The notes beneath the pieces were generated by a model. The model saw only the letters and a list, made by a program, of their open reading frames with translations. It searched no databases and was not told where the DNA came from. From positions 78,031 through 142,030 of the forward strand of contig WVSL01000010.1 of assembly GCA_015689685.1 (NCBI GenBank): DNA of 64,000 nt, read 5' to 3'. This DNA is from Rhodobacterales bacterium HKCCE2091 (GTDB lineage Bacteria > Pseudomonadota > Alphaproteobacteria > Rhodobacterales > Rhodobacteraceae). A program made the position numbers and the translations under genes. Shown here piece by piece: positions 42,204-52,324 of the stretch; within the stretch, counting starts at the first letter, position 1; each line of letters begins with the position of its first letter.

Positions 42204-43643
42204 TCACTCCGCCGCCACCCGATGCGCCGACGACGCGTCCAGCGGGAACACCTTCGCCGGGTTCAGGAGCCAGCCGGGGTCGAACACGTCCTTCACCGCC
42301 ATCTGCGCCTCCAGGTCCGCGGGCGCGTATTGCACCGACATCAGGTCGCGCTTCTCGATCCCGACGCCGTGTTCGCCGGTCAGGCAGCCGCCGACCTCGA
42401 CACACAGCTTCAGGATCTCCGCCCCCAGCGCCTCGGCGCTCGCGAGCTGCCCCGGCGCGTTGGCGTCGAACAGGATCAGCGGGTGCATGTTGCCGTCGCC
42501 GGCATGGAACACGTTCGCGACCCGGTGGCCGTATTCCGCGCCAAGTTCGCCGATCCGCCGCAGGACCAGCGGCAGGGACGACACCGGGATCGTGCCGTCG
42601 AGGCAGATGTAGTCGCCGAGTTGCCCCATCGCCCCGAACGCCGCCTTGCGGCCGAGCCAGATCCGCGCGGCCTCGTCTGCGTCGGAGGCCTCGCGCAGTT
42701 CCACCGGGTCGTGGCGCCGCGCGATCTGCAGGATCAGGCCGAGCTGTTCCGCGATCTCGTCCTCCGATCCCTCGACCTCGACGATCAGCAGCGCCTCGCA
42801 ATCGGGGTAGCCCGCGCCGGAGAAATCGTCGGTCGCGCGGATGCAGGGGCGGTCCATGAACTCGATCGCGACGGGCAGCACGCCCGCCTTGATGATGTCG
42901 GACACGCAGGCCCCCGCGACCTCGCTGCTGTCATAGCCGATCAGGACCGGCCGCGCGCCCTCGGGCTTTCGCAGGATGCGTAGGGTCGCCTCGGTCACCA
43001 CGCCGAGCTGCCCCTCGGACCCGCAGATAAGGCCGAGCAGGTCGAGCCCCGCGGGGTCGAGATGCGCGCCGCCGATCTCGATCACCTCGCCGGCCATCGT
43101 GACCATCGTCACGCCCAGGAGGTTGTTCGTCGTCACCCCGTACTTCAGGCAATGCGCGCCGCCGGAGTTCATCGCGATGTTGCCGCCGATGGCGCAGGCG
43201 AGCTGGCTCGACGGGTCGGGGGCGTAGAAGAAATCGTGCTCCGCCACCGCGCCCGAGACCGACAGGTTGGTGCGCCCCGCCTGCACCCGGATCACCCGGT
43301 CGGCGGTGTCGATCTCCAGCACCGCGGTCATCCGCGCGAGGCCCAGGATCACGCTGTCCGCGGTCGGCAGCGCGCCGCCGGCGAGCGAGGTGCCGGCCCC
43401 GCGCGGCACCACCTTCACGCCCTCCTCGTGGCAGACCCTCAGCGCCGCCGCGACCTCGGCGGTCGAGGATGGCAGGATCGCGGCCAGCGGCGGGCAGCGG
43501 TAGGCGGTCAGGGCGTCGCATTCGTAGGCGCGGGTTTCCAGCGGGTCCGAGATCACCGCGTCCTCGGGCAGCACGGCGGCGAGCCGCGCGACGATCCGCG
43601 CGCTGCGGGCCAGCACGCCGCGGTCGGGGTCCGGCATCTCCAT
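42204..43643 (-). CDS. glcD: Glycolate oxidase subunit GlcD
   Basis: The catalytic FAD subunit of membrane-associated glycolate dehydrogenase. 479 aa: VVPRGAGTSLAGGALPTADS and AIGGNIAMNSGGAHCLKYGVT are the FAD_binding_4 motifs, the C-terminal domain has HAGDGNMHPLILFD and GGCLTGEHGVGIEKRDLM. The ATG at 43643 was chosen because GGAGG stands five bases before it and the conserved N-terminus follows; the frame remains open upstream to 43853 but overlaps the opposite gene. The promoter TTGCGG-N17-TAGGCT lies at 43675-43703. Confidence 0.97.
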   Translation of the reverse strand: MEMPDPDRGVLARSARIVARLAAVLPEDAVISDPLETRAYECDALTAYRCPPLAAILPSSTAEVAAALRVCHEEGVKVVPRGAGTSLAGGALPTADSVILGLARMTAVLEIDTADRVIRVQAGRTNLSVSGAVAEHDFFYAPDPSSQLACAIGGNIAMNSGGAHCLKYGVTTNNLLGVTMVTMAGEVIEIGGAHLDPAGLDLLGLICGSEGQLGVVTEATLRILRKPEGARPVLIGYDSSEVAGACVSDIIKAGVLPVAIEFMDRPCIRATDDFSGAGYPDCEALLIVEVEGSEDEIAEQLGLILQIARRHDPVELREASDADEAARIWLGRKAAFGAMGQLGDYICLDGTIPVSSLPLVLRRIGELGAEYGHRVANVFHAGDGNMHPLILFDANAPGQLASAEALGAEILKLCVEVGGCLTGEHGVGIEKRDLMSVQYAPADLEAQMAVKDVFDPGWLLNPAKVFPLDASSAHRVAAE

Positions 43644-43674
43644 CGCGATCCTCCGCCTGTCTCCTCGGGGGCGG

Positions 43675-43739
43675 AGCCTAGCCGAGCGCCGGGGGGGCCG
43701 CAAAGGCTTCTTGGCCGCGGCCCCCGCCGGGCCTAGGCT
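43675..43739. promoter_or_regulatory. Divergent promoters of glcD and the 43747 gene
   Basis: Minus strand: TTGCGG (43703-43698), 17 bp, TAGGCT (43680-43675), for glcD. Plus strand: TTGGCC (43711-43716), 17 bp, TAGGCT (43734-43739), seven bases before the ATG at 43747, so the plus-strand mRNA should be leaderless. The two face away from each other with only seven bases between the -35 boxes. Confidence 0.65.
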
Positions 43740-43746
43740 GGCGGGC

Positions 43747-44076
43747 ATGAGACGCGCCGCCGCCGCCCTGATGGTCCTCCTGCCCGCCGCCGCGCTGGCC
43801 GATCCGCCCGAAGTGGTCGACGCCGCCCGCGACGGCGGCCGCCTGTCGGTCACGCTCCGCCACGCCGATACCGGGTGGGATCACTACGCCGACGCGTGGG
43901 AGGTGCTGGATGCGGAGGGAAACAGCCTCGGCCTCCGCGAACTGGCCCATCCCCATGTCGACGAACAGCCCTTCACCCGGTCGCTCGCGGCCGATCTTCC
44001 GGCGGGCGAGGTGCTGATCCGCGCCCGCTGCACCGTCACCGGCTGGTCCGAACCCGTCGCCTTCACGCTCGACTGA
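43747..44076 (+). CDS. Small exported protein of unknown function
   Basis: A 109-aa protein with a signal peptide (RRAAAALMVLLPAAALA-D, residues 2-18) and a beta-rich mature part with two conserved-looking Trp residues (TGWDHYADAWEV) and one Cys. The TAGGCT box ends seven bases before the ATG, so translation probably begins on a leaderless transcript. Function unknown; the gene is divergent from glcD and is followed after 29 bp by the TPR gene. Confidence 0.75.
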   Translation: MRRAAAALMVLLPAAALADPPEVVDAARDGGRLSVTLRHADTGWDHYADAWEVLDAEGNSLGLRELAHPHVDEQPFTRSLAADLPAGEVLIRARCTVTGWSEPVAFTLD

Positions 44077-44105
44077 CCCCGCCCGGCGGGTCTAGCCTCC
44101 GGCGC

Positions 44106-45785
44106 ATGGACGATTACCCCTACGACCTCGGACCGCACACCTTCCCGGTCACCGCGACGGCCGACGCGCAGCGCTGGTTCGACCGCGGTCTTCTGTGGAC
44201 CTACGGCTTCAACCACGAGGAGGCGATCCGCTGCTTCGCCCGCGCGGCGGAGGCCGACCCGGCCTGCGCGATGGCGCAATGGGGCATCGCGTGGGCCGCG
44301 GGGCCGAACTACAACATGCCCTGGGGCGTGATGGACGAGGCCGGGCGCGCGCAGGCGCTGGCCACCAGCCGCGCCGCGACGCTCGCCGCGCTGGAGCTTT
44401 CGCCCGCCGCCGCGCCCTGGGAACAGGCGCTGATCGCCGCCCTGCCCGCCCGGTTCCCGCAGGCCGATCCGCTGGACCCGCGCGAGATGGCGGCCTGGGA
44501 CGACGCCTTCGCCACGGCGCTGCGGACGGCGCAGGCGGCGTTCCCCGACAACCGCGAGATCCGGGCGGCCGCGGTCGAGGCGATGATGCAGCGGACGCCC
44601 TGGGCGATGTGGGACATCGCCGCCGGCACCCCGGCCGACGGCGCGGACACGGCGCACTGCCGCCGCCTGCTGGAACAGGCCTTCGCCGACGACCCGGCGG
44701 CGTGGGCCCACCCGGGTCTCCTGCATCTCTACGTCCACCTGATGGAGATGTCGCCGCACCCCGAACTGGCGCTGCGCCACGGCGACGTGCTCAGGCGGCT
44801 GGTGCCCGATGCCGGGCACCTCGTCCACATGCCGACGCATATCGACGTGCAGTGCGGCGCCTACCACGACGCGGTGTCCTGGAACGAGGCCGCGATCGCG
44901 GCGGACCTGAAGTTCTACTCCCGCGAAGGGGCGATGAACCTTTATACCGGGTACCGCCAGCACGATTACCACTTCGTCATCTACGGCGCGATGTTCCTCG
45001 GCCAGCTCGCGCCCGCCCGCGCCGCGCTGGACGGCCTGCGCGAGACGACGCCCGAAGACGCGCTGCGGATCGAGAGCCCGCCGATGGCGGACTACTTCGA
45101 GGCCTACCTCGCGTTCGAACCCCATGTCCTCGTCCGCTTCGGCCTGTGGCAGGACTGCCTCGCGCTGGCGCCGCCGGAGGACCCGGTGCTGTATGCCACG
45201 CTCGACGCGAACCGGCGCTACGCGCGGACGGTGGCGCTGGCCGCGCTCGGCCGCCCGGCGGAGGCGCGGGCCGAACAGCAGGGCCTCCTCGCCGCCTGCG
45301 ACGCGGTGCCGGAGGGGCGGCTTCTGCACAACAACCCGGTCCGCGCGCTGAACGAGGTCGCGAAGGCGATGGCGGAGGGCGAGATCCTCTACCGCGAGGG
45401 CGACCACGACGCCGCCTTCGCGGAGCTTCGCCGCGCCGTCGCGCTGGAGGACGGGCTGGCCTACGACGAGCCCTGGGGCTGGATGCAGCCGGTGCGCCAC
45501 GCGCTCGGCGCGCTGCTGCTGGAACAGGGCCGCGTGGACGAGGCGGAGGCCGCGTTCCGCGAGGACCTGGGGCTCGGCGGCGCCGTGATCCGGGCGCAGG
45601 TCCACCCCGACAACGTCTGGGCGCTGCGCGGCCTGCACGATTGCCTCGCGGCGCGGGGCGAGACGGCGGAGCGGCGGATGGTGGCGCAGAAGCTGGCCGT
45701 CGCGGAGGCCCGCGCGGATCGCCCGATCCGCGCCGCCTGCGGTTGCGCCCGGGCGGCGATGGCCGCCGCCCCGGACGCGGGCTAG
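44106..45785 (+). CDS. TPR-repeat protein
   Basis: A 559-aa helical-repeat protein. RWFDRGLLWTYGFNHEEAIRC and CFARAAEADPACAMAQWGIAW are the first TPR-like units; further units recur, e.g. GILYREGDHDAAFAELRRAV and GALLLEQGRVDEAEAAFRED. Conserved non-repeat features include MPTHIDVQCGAYHDAVSWNE (His-rich). It may be a scaffold or a soluble enzyme; family members in proteobacteria are uncharacterised. A TAGCCT box stands seven bases before the ATG. Ends one base before the convergent peptidase gene. Confidence 0.8.
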   Translation: MDDYPYDLGPHTFPVTATADAQRWFDRGLLWTYGFNHEEAIRCFARAAEADPACAMAQWGIAWAAGPNYNMPWGVMDEAGRAQALATSRAATLAALELSPAAAPWEQALIAALPARFPQADPLDPREMAAWDDAFATALRTAQAAFPDNREIRAAAVEAMMQRTPWAMWDIAAGTPADGADTAHCRRLLEQAFADDPAAWAHPGLLHLYVHLMEMSPHPELALRHGDVLRRLVPDAGHLVHMPTHIDVQCGAYHDAVSWNEAAIAADLKFYSREGAMNLYTGYRQHDYHFVIYGAMFLGQLAPARAALDGLRETTPEDALRIESPPMADYFEAYLAFEPHVLVRFGLWQDCLALAPPEDPVLYATLDANRRYARTVALAALGRPAEARAEQQGLLAACDAVPEGRLLHNNPVRALNEVAKAMAEGEILYREGDHDAAFAELRRAVALEDGLAYDEPWGWMQPVRHALGALLLEQGRVDEAEAAFREDLGLGGAVIRAQVHPDNVWALRGLHDCLAARGETAERRMVAQKLAVAEARADRPIRAACGCARAAMAAAPDAG

Positions 45786-45786
45786 G

Positions 45787-46389
45787 TCAGAGCCCGAGCG
45801 CGGCGACGGCCGCGGCGCGTTCGGCGTGCGACGGGTGGGTCGCGGTGCCCTGGCTCGGAATGCCGGGCAGGCGCGACAGGAAGCGGACGCCGAGGTTCGG
45901 GTCGAACCCCGCGCGGGCCATGATCCGGGCGCCGAGCCGGTCGGCCTCCAGCTCGAAGGTGCGGGCGCTGGTGCCCGCGCTGCCGCCGCCGGCGCCAAGC
46001 ATCGGCAGGGTCCGGTCGCCGCCCGCCGCGAGCCCGGCGTTCAGCCGGTCGAGATGGCGGAGCATGTGGTGCGCGGCCTCGTGGCTCAGCACGAAGGCGA
46101 GGTCGTCGGCGGTGCGCGCCTGCTGCACCAGCCGCTGCGACACCACGACGATCGGCCGGCCGTGGTCGTCGATCGACTGGTAGGCATTGGCGGTGCGGGC
46201 GTTGGGCTCGACGAAGAACTGGAAGTCGCAGCTGCCGCCGGACAGGCGGCGGCGGCACTCGGCCTCCGCGACCGGTTCGATCATGCCGACGACGTAGAGA
46301 AGGACTTCCTGGCGGGAGGACTGCGCGGCACCGGGATGTGCGGTTGCGGCAAGCAGAATCAACGCGAGGACCGCGCGGACGATACGCAT
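45787..46389 (-). CDS. Exported M48-family metallopeptidase
   Basis: A 200-aa peptidase with a signal peptide (residues 1-22, cleavage near GAA-Q) and the zinc motif HEAAHH: His103, Glu104, His107 (VLSHEAAHHMLRHLDR). The third ligand is in the TFELEADRLGA segment (about residues 145-155). Typical of periplasmic BepA/LoiP-like proteases that act on outer-membrane proteins. The ATG at 46389 was taken because of GGAG upstream and the signal peptide. No TPR domain, unlike BepA, although a TPR gene is convergent next door. Confidence 0.88.
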   Translation of the reverse strand: MRIVRAVLALILLAATAHPGAAQSSRQEVLLYVVGMIEPVAEAECRRRLSGGSCDFQFFVEPNARTANAYQSIDDHGRPIVVVSQRLVQQARTADDLAFVLSHEAAHHMLRHLDRLNAGLAAGGDRTLPMLGAGGGSAGTSARTFELEADRLGARIMARAGFDPNLGVRFLSRLPGIPSQGTATHPSHAERAAAVAALGL

Positions 46390-46539
46390 GGCGGGGCTCC
46401 GTACTCGGAAAGAGAACACTGGTTACAAGGAGCAGTCGATTCGACCGTCCACGGCGAAGTGATACAGGATTGAGCCCACCCGGTCATTTGTCTTTTTGGA
46501 TAGGTTAATTTGACCGGATGGACAGATTTTCGCCCTATT

Positions 46540-48612
46540 TCAACGCTGTCCCTCGCGGATCCACGCAGCCAGCATGAGCCCCGCGGCAAGCAGCAGGAAC
46601 AGCCACGGCCGGATCAGCGGCATCACCGTGATATCGGTCGTCAGGTAGGCCTCGCGCGGGGTCAGGCCGAGCCAGCCGTTGCCGGCGGCGTTGCGGCCCT
46701 CGGCCACGCGGCGCAGGTCCGGCAGGCCGTCCTCGATCCGGACGATGCCGCCGCGGCGGGCATCCACCGCCGGTTCCAGCCGCGCGCCGGAGGCGATGGT
46801 TTCCTCAAATTCCAGCGGCGCGGCGGGGCCGAGCGCGACCACGGTCTCGCGGTCGCCTTCCGACAGCCGGTAGAGCCCCTGTTCGCCGGCGTCGAGCTCG
46901 GCGGTGAACTCGCCGGGCGAGGTTTCCTCCAGCTCCACCGCGAAGGCCTCGCCGTCGGGGCCGGTGACGGTGACGGGCCCCACGCCCTCGGCCAGCGTCC
47001 GGCGGGTGATGGTGATGGTCTGGCCGTCGGCCTCCGCCCTCAGCGCCTCTTCCTCCAGGTCGGGCTCGCCCATCATCCAGTGCGCGAGCCGGCGCAGGAG
47101 CTCGAGCTGCGGGCCGCCGCCCTCGTAGCCGCGATCCCAGAGCCAGGCGTGATCGGAGGCGAGCAGCGCGACGCGGCCGTCGCCGATCCGGTTCAGCATC
47201 AGGAGCGGCGCGTCGTTGGCGCCGGTCATCACCGTCTGCCCGCCGCGCTCGATCAGCTCGATCTGGCGGAACCACCGGCCCCAGGGCTGGTCCGACCCTT
47301 CGAGCGGCTGGTGCGCGGCGGCGAGCCCGGTGGTGACCGGGTGCCGCTCGCCGAGGTCCGAGATGGCGGGGACGAAGGGGGTCTCGATCACCCGCGCGGT
47401 CGGCTCGCCCGGCAGGATCTCGGACAGGGGCGTGCGGTAGAGCGAATCCGCCGAGGCGAAGTCCGGCCCCGCGGCGACCAGAAGTGCGCCGCCGTCCTCG
47501 ACATATTGCCGGACGTTGTCGAGGTAGATCATCGGCAGGATGCCGCGGCGGCGGTAGCGGTCGAAGATGATGAGGTCGAAATCGTTGATCGACTCGGTGA
47601 ACAGCTCCCGCGTGGGGAAGGCGATCAGGGACAGTTCGGTCACCGGCACGCCGTCCTGCTTGTCCGGCGGGCGCAGGATGGTGAAGTGGACGAGGTCGAC
47701 CGAGGGGTCGGCCTTCAGGAGGTTGCGCCACGTGCGCTGGCCCGGATGCGGCTCGCCGGACACGAGCAGAACCGACAGCCGGTCGCGGACGCCGTTGATC
47801 TGCACCACCGCGGCGTTGTTGCGGTCGGTCAGTTCGCCCTCGGCCTCGGGCACGAAGAACTGCACCACGTTGATCCCGGCATGGGTCACGGTCAGCGGCA
47901 CGGTGATGTCCTCGCCGACCGGGATGCGGAACGGGAACGGGTCGCCGCCGTCGATGGAGATGCGCAGGTCGGACAGGCCGTCCTCGGTCCGTGGCACCGC
48001 GCCCTGGTCCTCGATCCGCAGCGTCAGCTGGAATTCCTCGTCGATAATGGCGAAGGCGGGGGCGTTCTGGACCATCAGCCGCCGGTCCCAGTCGTCCTCG
48101 CGCCCGGTCAGGAGCGCGTGGAGCGGCGCCGGCAGGTCGGGCGCGATCTCGGCGTCGTGGATCTGGCCGTCGGTCACCACCAGCGCGCCCGCGATCCGGG
48201 CCAGCGGTTCCTCGGCCAGGAGCTCGGACATCGCCTGCATCAGGCGGGTGCCGGTGTTCTCGGGGCCGTCGCCGACGGTGCGGGTGCGAAGCTCCATCCC
48301 GAGCGCGGCGACTTCGGCCTCGATGCCCGCGACCGCCTCGGCCGTCTGGGCGGCGCGGTCCGAGATGCGCTGGCTGGAACTGTCGTCGATCACCATCAGC
48401 ACGATGTCGGTCAGCGGCTCGCGCTCCTCGTCCTGGAGCGCGGGGTTCATCAGCGCGACGAGCAGCGCCGCGAAGCCCGCCAGCCGCAGCCACCAGCCCT
48501 TCAGCCCGCGCCAGAGCGCGACGGCGACGATGACCGCGGCCAGGCCGGAGACGGCCCAGATCGCGGGCCAGGGCAGGAGCGGGTCGAACAGGATCTGTTG
48601 CGCGAGTTCCAT
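46540..48612 (-). CDS. Membrane protein with glutamine-amidotransferase-like domain
   Basis: A 690-aa protein. N-terminal helices at about residues 16-34 and 41-57, followed by a von-Willebrand-like DIVLMVIDDSSSQRISDRA region, then a class I glutamine-amidotransferase-like fold (NDFDLIIFDRYRRRGILPM, YVEDGGALLVAAGPDFASAD, RRLAHWMMGEPDLEEEAL) and a C-terminal helix at about 668-684. The catalytic Cys of true GATases is not seen. It is the fourth gene of the MoxR-DUF58-DUF4159 unit: two genes share the start/stop junction at 48612/48613. Role unknown, possibly in a membrane-protein or stress complex. Confidence 0.8.
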   Translation of the reverse strand: MELAQQILFDPLLPWPAIWAVSGLAAVIVAVALWRGLKGWWLRLAGFAALLVALMNPALQDEEREPLTDIVLMVIDDSSSQRISDRAAQTAEAVAGIEAEVAALGMELRTRTVGDGPENTGTRLMQAMSELLAEEPLARIAGALVVTDGQIHDAEIAPDLPAPLHALLTGREDDWDRRLMVQNAPAFAIIDEEFQLTLRIEDQGAVPRTEDGLSDLRISIDGGDPFPFRIPVGEDITVPLTVTHAGINVVQFFVPEAEGELTDRNNAAVVQINGVRDRLSVLLVSGEPHPGQRTWRNLLKADPSVDLVHFTILRPPDKQDGVPVTELSLIAFPTRELFTESINDFDLIIFDRYRRRGILPMIYLDNVRQYVEDGGALLVAAGPDFASADSLYRTPLSEILPGEPTARVIETPFVPAISDLGERHPVTTGLAAAHQPLEGSDQPWGRWFRQIELIERGGQTVMTGANDAPLLMLNRIGDGRVALLASDHAWLWDRGYEGGGPQLELLRRLAHWMMGEPDLEEEALRAEADGQTITITRRTLAEGVGPVTVTGPDGEAFAVELEETSPGEFTAELDAGEQGLYRLSEGDRETVVALGPAAPLEFEETIASGARLEPAVDARRGGIVRIEDGLPDLRRVAEGRNAAGNGWLGLTPREAYLTTDITVMPLIRPWLFLLLAAGLMLAAWIREGQR

Positions 48613-51387
48613 CTATTGCCCCAACCGGTCCAGGAGCGCCGGAACGTGGACCTGGTCCGACTTGTAGTTGCCCGACAGGACATGCATCACGAGGTTGACC
48701 CCGAACCTCAGCGAGATCTCCCGCTGCCGCTCGCCGGTATTGCCGGTGCCGATCGGGAACAGCGGCCGACCGCCCTCGTCCACCGCCCAGGCCGAGGCCC
48801 AGTCGTTGCCGCCGATGACCACGGGCGTCACGCCGTCGTTGAGGTTGCGGAACGGCATCCCCTCGACCTGTTCGGCGTCCGGCGGCGCGGCCTCGACCCA
48901 GACGTCGCGGCTGAGATGCCGGCCGGGGAAATCCTGCAGCAGGTAGAAGGTCCGGGTCAGGACGTGGTCGCCTGGCACCGGCTCCAGCGGCGGGATGTCG
49001 AGCGGGGCCGCGATCTCGCGCAGCCGCCGTGCCGCCGGCGTGTTGGCCGAGAAGCCGCCGACATCCGCGTCGCGGGTGTCGAACACGATCATCCCGCCGG
49101 ACCGGAGATAGGCGTTGAGCCGGGTATAGGCCTCGTCCGAGGGGATCGCCTGGTCCGGCGCGATCGGCCAGTAGAGCATCGGGAAGAAGGCCAGTTCATC
49201 GGTTTCGAGATCGACCCCGATCGGCGGCGCGGGTTCGACCGAGGTGCGCAGCCAGAGCGTGTCCGTCAGCCCGGTCAGACCGGCGCGGCTGATCTCGTCG
49301 AGCCGCTCGTTGCCGGTGACGACGTAGGCCAGCGTGACCTCGGAGGTGGCGACGAGCGCCAGTTCGTCCTCGGGCGACAGCCCGGCCGTGTCCTCCTGCG
49401 CCTGCGGCGCGCCCGGCAGCAGGAACAGCGCCAGGCCGAGGATCGCGGTGCTGCGGGCGAGGCCCGACAGCCGGCCCGAGATCCAGAGCGCGGCGAGGGT
49501 GTCGAGCATCAGGAAGGCGGCGGCGGCGACCAGGAACGCGGCCATCAGGTCGGTCGGCGCGATCACCTGCATCCCCTCGACCGGCACCTCGGCGGGCCAG
49601 GACGCGGCGGTCAGCACGGTGCCGTCCGAGATCACGTTGCGGGCGACGCGGCGGTCCTGCCCGGCATAGAGCCCGGGCGGAAGGTCGGCGGACAGCGGCG
49701 CTTCGGCCAGGTCCTCGCCCGCGACGCCCGGCATCACGCCCGCGTCGCGCAGCGTGCCGAAGCCGTCCAGCACCTCTTCGGGCTGCCAGACCGTTCCGGC
49801 GAGATCCTCGGCGTCCGGCGCGACCGGGCGGGTCGAGACCGCGAGCCGTTCCAGCATCTGCACGAACAGGCCCGACAGCGGCAGGCTCGACCATTCGGCG
49901 TTGGCCGTGACGTGGAACAGCACCACCTCGCCCTGCCCGAGCGCGCGGCGGGTCACGAGCGGGGTGCCGTCGGCCAGCGAGGCGATGGTGCGTTCGGCCA
50001 GGAACGGGTCGGGCTGCGCCAGCACCTGCGCCTCCACGGTGACGTCCTCGGGCACGGCGAGGCCGAAGAAAGGCGAGCCGTCCGCGAACGGGCGGAGCCG
50101 CTTCGGCTCGCCCCAGGACATCGCGCCGCCGACCGACCGGCCACCTTCGCGCAGGCGCACCGGCAGCAACGGTTCGGCCTCGGCGCGGGCGATGTCGGAG
50201 GCCGCGAGCCGCGGGCCGGCGAAGCGCACCAGGAGGCCGCCGCCCTCGACCCAGGCGATCATCTCGGCCTCTTCCTCGGGCGCGAGCTGCGCCACGTCGG
50301 CGAGGATCACCACGTCGGGCGAGGCCAGCAGCATGTCCCCGAGCGAGCCCTCGATCAGGTCGGCGGTCGGTTCCAGCGCCTGCCGCAGGTAGTGCAGCGG
50401 CGACAGGAGCGACTGGCCCTCGCGCTCGGCCGCGCCGGACAGGAGCGCGACCTTGCGCCGCTGCAGCGCGTCGTCGGCCAAGGACACGGCCCCGGCGGAG
50501 CGTTCGCCGTCGATCTCGAACCGCGTGATCCGGTTGCGCATCTCGGGCGGCAGGTCGAGCGCAAGCTCGGCCTCGGTCTCGCCGGCGGCGAAGACCAGCG
50601 TTTCCTCGGCGAGATCGCGCGGGATGCCGGCGGGGTCGAGCCCGTGGGCGATCACGGTGACCTCGCGCGGGCCGGTGCCGCCGAGCCGCAGGCCGCGGAC
50701 CTGCACCGCGCCGTCCTCGAACCGGGGCGGCGCGAGCGCGAACACGTCGCGGGCACCCTGGAACACGACGACCGGGCCGAGATCGGCGAAGGCGTCGAGC
50801 AGGTCGCCGCGGCCGTCACGGTCGAGCCCGTCGGAGAACCAGTAGACCTCGGCCGGGCCCTCGATGCCCTCGGCCCAGTCGCGCGCGGCGTCCATGTCGG
50901 GCTCGAACGGCGCGGGCTCGATGCTCGGCAGGCGGGTGCGGGCGGCCTCGGCGGACTGGAACGACAGCGCGCCGCCGGGCAGGTCGGTCAGCGCGGCCAG
51001 CGCCACCGGGCGGCCCGCCCGCGCGGCCTCGTCCAGCAAGAGCTGCGCGCGTTCCATCCGGCCCGACCAGTCCCGCGCCGAGGCCCAGGAGGCATCCATG
51101 ACGATCAGCAGCGGGCCGTCGCCCTCGCGCCGTTCCTGCGGGTTCAGGATCGGACCGGCGAAGCCGATGATCGCGGCGGCCACGGCCAGCGCCCGCAGGA
51201 GCAGGAGCCACCACGGCGTCTTGTCGCTCTCGCTGTCCTCGTCCTGCAGCCCGAGCAGGAGCGCGATGCCCGGAAAGCGCCGCCGGATCGGCGCCGGCGG
51301 CACCGTCCGCAGGAGCCACCAGAGCACCGGGATCGCGATCAGCGCGACCAGCAGCGCGGGCGTGGTGAAGGCGAGGTTCGAGAACAT
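48613..51387 (-). CDS. DUF4159 protein with BatA-like N-terminus
   Basis: A 924-aa membrane protein. N-terminal MFSNLAFTTPALLVALIAIP is a BatA/aerotolerance-type helix, with a second helix around residues 62-80, followed by a degenerate von Willebrand A region (LLIVMDASWASARDWS), and a C-terminal DUF4159 domain (FFPMLYWPIAPDQAIPSDEA, YLRSGGMIVFDTRDAD). Such proteins accompany MoxR and DUF58 in many bacteria. The ATG at 51387 overlaps the DUF58 stop by one base. Function is unknown; related Bat proteins are linked to envelope stress. Confidence 0.88.
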   Translation of the reverse strand: MFSNLAFTTPALLVALIAIPVLWWLLRTVPPAPIRRRFPGIALLLGLQDEDSESDKTPWWLLLLRALAVAAAIIGFAGPILNPQERREGDGPLLIVMDASWASARDWSGRMERAQLLLDEAARAGRPVALAALTDLPGGALSFQSAEAARTRLPSIEPAPFEPDMDAARDWAEGIEGPAEVYWFSDGLDRDGRGDLLDAFADLGPVVVFQGARDVFALAPPRFEDGAVQVRGLRLGGTGPREVTVIAHGLDPAGIPRDLAEETLVFAAGETEAELALDLPPEMRNRITRFEIDGERSAGAVSLADDALQRRKVALLSGAAEREGQSLLSPLHYLRQALEPTADLIEGSLGDMLLASPDVVILADVAQLAPEEEAEMIAWVEGGGLLVRFAGPRLAASDIARAEAEPLLPVRLREGGRSVGGAMSWGEPKRLRPFADGSPFFGLAVPEDVTVEAQVLAQPDPFLAERTIASLADGTPLVTRRALGQGEVVLFHVTANAEWSSLPLSGLFVQMLERLAVSTRPVAPDAEDLAGTVWQPEEVLDGFGTLRDAGVMPGVAGEDLAEAPLSADLPPGLYAGQDRRVARNVISDGTVLTAASWPAEVPVEGMQVIAPTDLMAAFLVAAAAFLMLDTLAALWISGRLSGLARSTAILGLALFLLPGAPQAQEDTAGLSPEDELALVATSEVTLAYVVTGNERLDEISRAGLTGLTDTLWLRTSVEPAPPIGVDLETDELAFFPMLYWPIAPDQAIPSDEAYTRLNAYLRSGGMIVFDTRDADVGGFSANTPAARRLREIAAPLDIPPLEPVPGDHVLTRTFYLLQDFPGRHLSRDVWVEAAPPDAEQVEGMPFRNLNDGVTPVVIGGNDWASAWAVDEGGRPLFPIGTGNTGERQREISLRFGVNLVMHVLSGNYKSDQVHVPALLDRLGQ

Positions 51388-52324
51388 CAGCGCCGCCGCT
51401 CCAGCGTCTTGTAGAGCCACAGCAGGACCGGTTCGGCGGGGGTGTCGGTGTGGTGACAGATCATCCGCCAGCCGGTGCGGGCGGTAACCTGGCGCAGCCG
51501 TTCCTTCCGCTCCGCGAGCCGGGACAGGTAGGCCTCGCGCAGCGACTTCGCGCGCAGGGTCTCGAACCGGATCGCGCCGGTCATGCTTTCGAACACGGTG
51601 CGGCCGTCGAAGGGAAACGCCTCCTCGTCGGGGTCGAGCACCTGCACCAGCGCGCCCTGCACGCCGCGGTCGGCGGCCTGCCCGAGCACGGTCTCGATCG
51701 CCGACGGGTCGCCGAGGAAGTCGGAGAAGAACACCGCCCGCGCGCCTTCGGGCATCGCCTTGGGTTTCGGCGCGCCGTAATCCGGGCGTTCGGCCGGGTC
51801 CATCAGGGCGGAGGCCAGCGTCATGATCTGCGACTGCCCGCCGCGGGGCGGTTCGGCCATGTGGGTCAGCCCGACCCGCTCGCCGCCGCGGATGGCGAGG
51901 ATGGCGAGGCCCATCGCCAGCGTCTGCGCGCGGCGGAGCTTCGACGGCCGCGCCGCCCGCCCCTTCGCCGCGCCGGTGAAGGTCATCGAGGCGCCGTCGT
52001 CGACACCGATCATCACCGCCTGCGCCGCCTGCCACTCGGTCTGGCGGACGAAGTGGCTGTCGGCGCGGGCGGACCGGCGCCAGTCGATCACCCGGTAGGG
52101 GTCGCCGCGTTCCGCCGGGCGGTATTGCCAGAACTCCGCGCCGGTCCCGGCGCGCTTGCGGCCGTGTTCGCCCAGCAGGACCACGTTGGCGAGGTGCTGC
52201 GCATCAGCTAGGAGCGCCGGCAGCGTCGCGGCGACCGTCTCGGAGCGGGAGCGGAGCGTTTCGGGGGTATGAAGAGCGGGATCGCTCAAGCCAGTGCCTT
52301 TTGCAGTGCTTCTGTCGGGGCCGC

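Noticed and set aside
38894..42859. A plus-strand open frame of more than 1300 codons
   Set aside because: Antisense to the protease and glcF-glcE-glcD genes, which are clearly real; its sequence is Arg- and His-rich with no domain.
46510..51414. A plus-strand open frame of more than 1600 codons
   Set aside because: It is the antisense of the DUF4159 and GATase-like genes; GC-rich third positions remove stops on the other strand. Its composition is Arg/Gly/Pro-rich and it matches no family.
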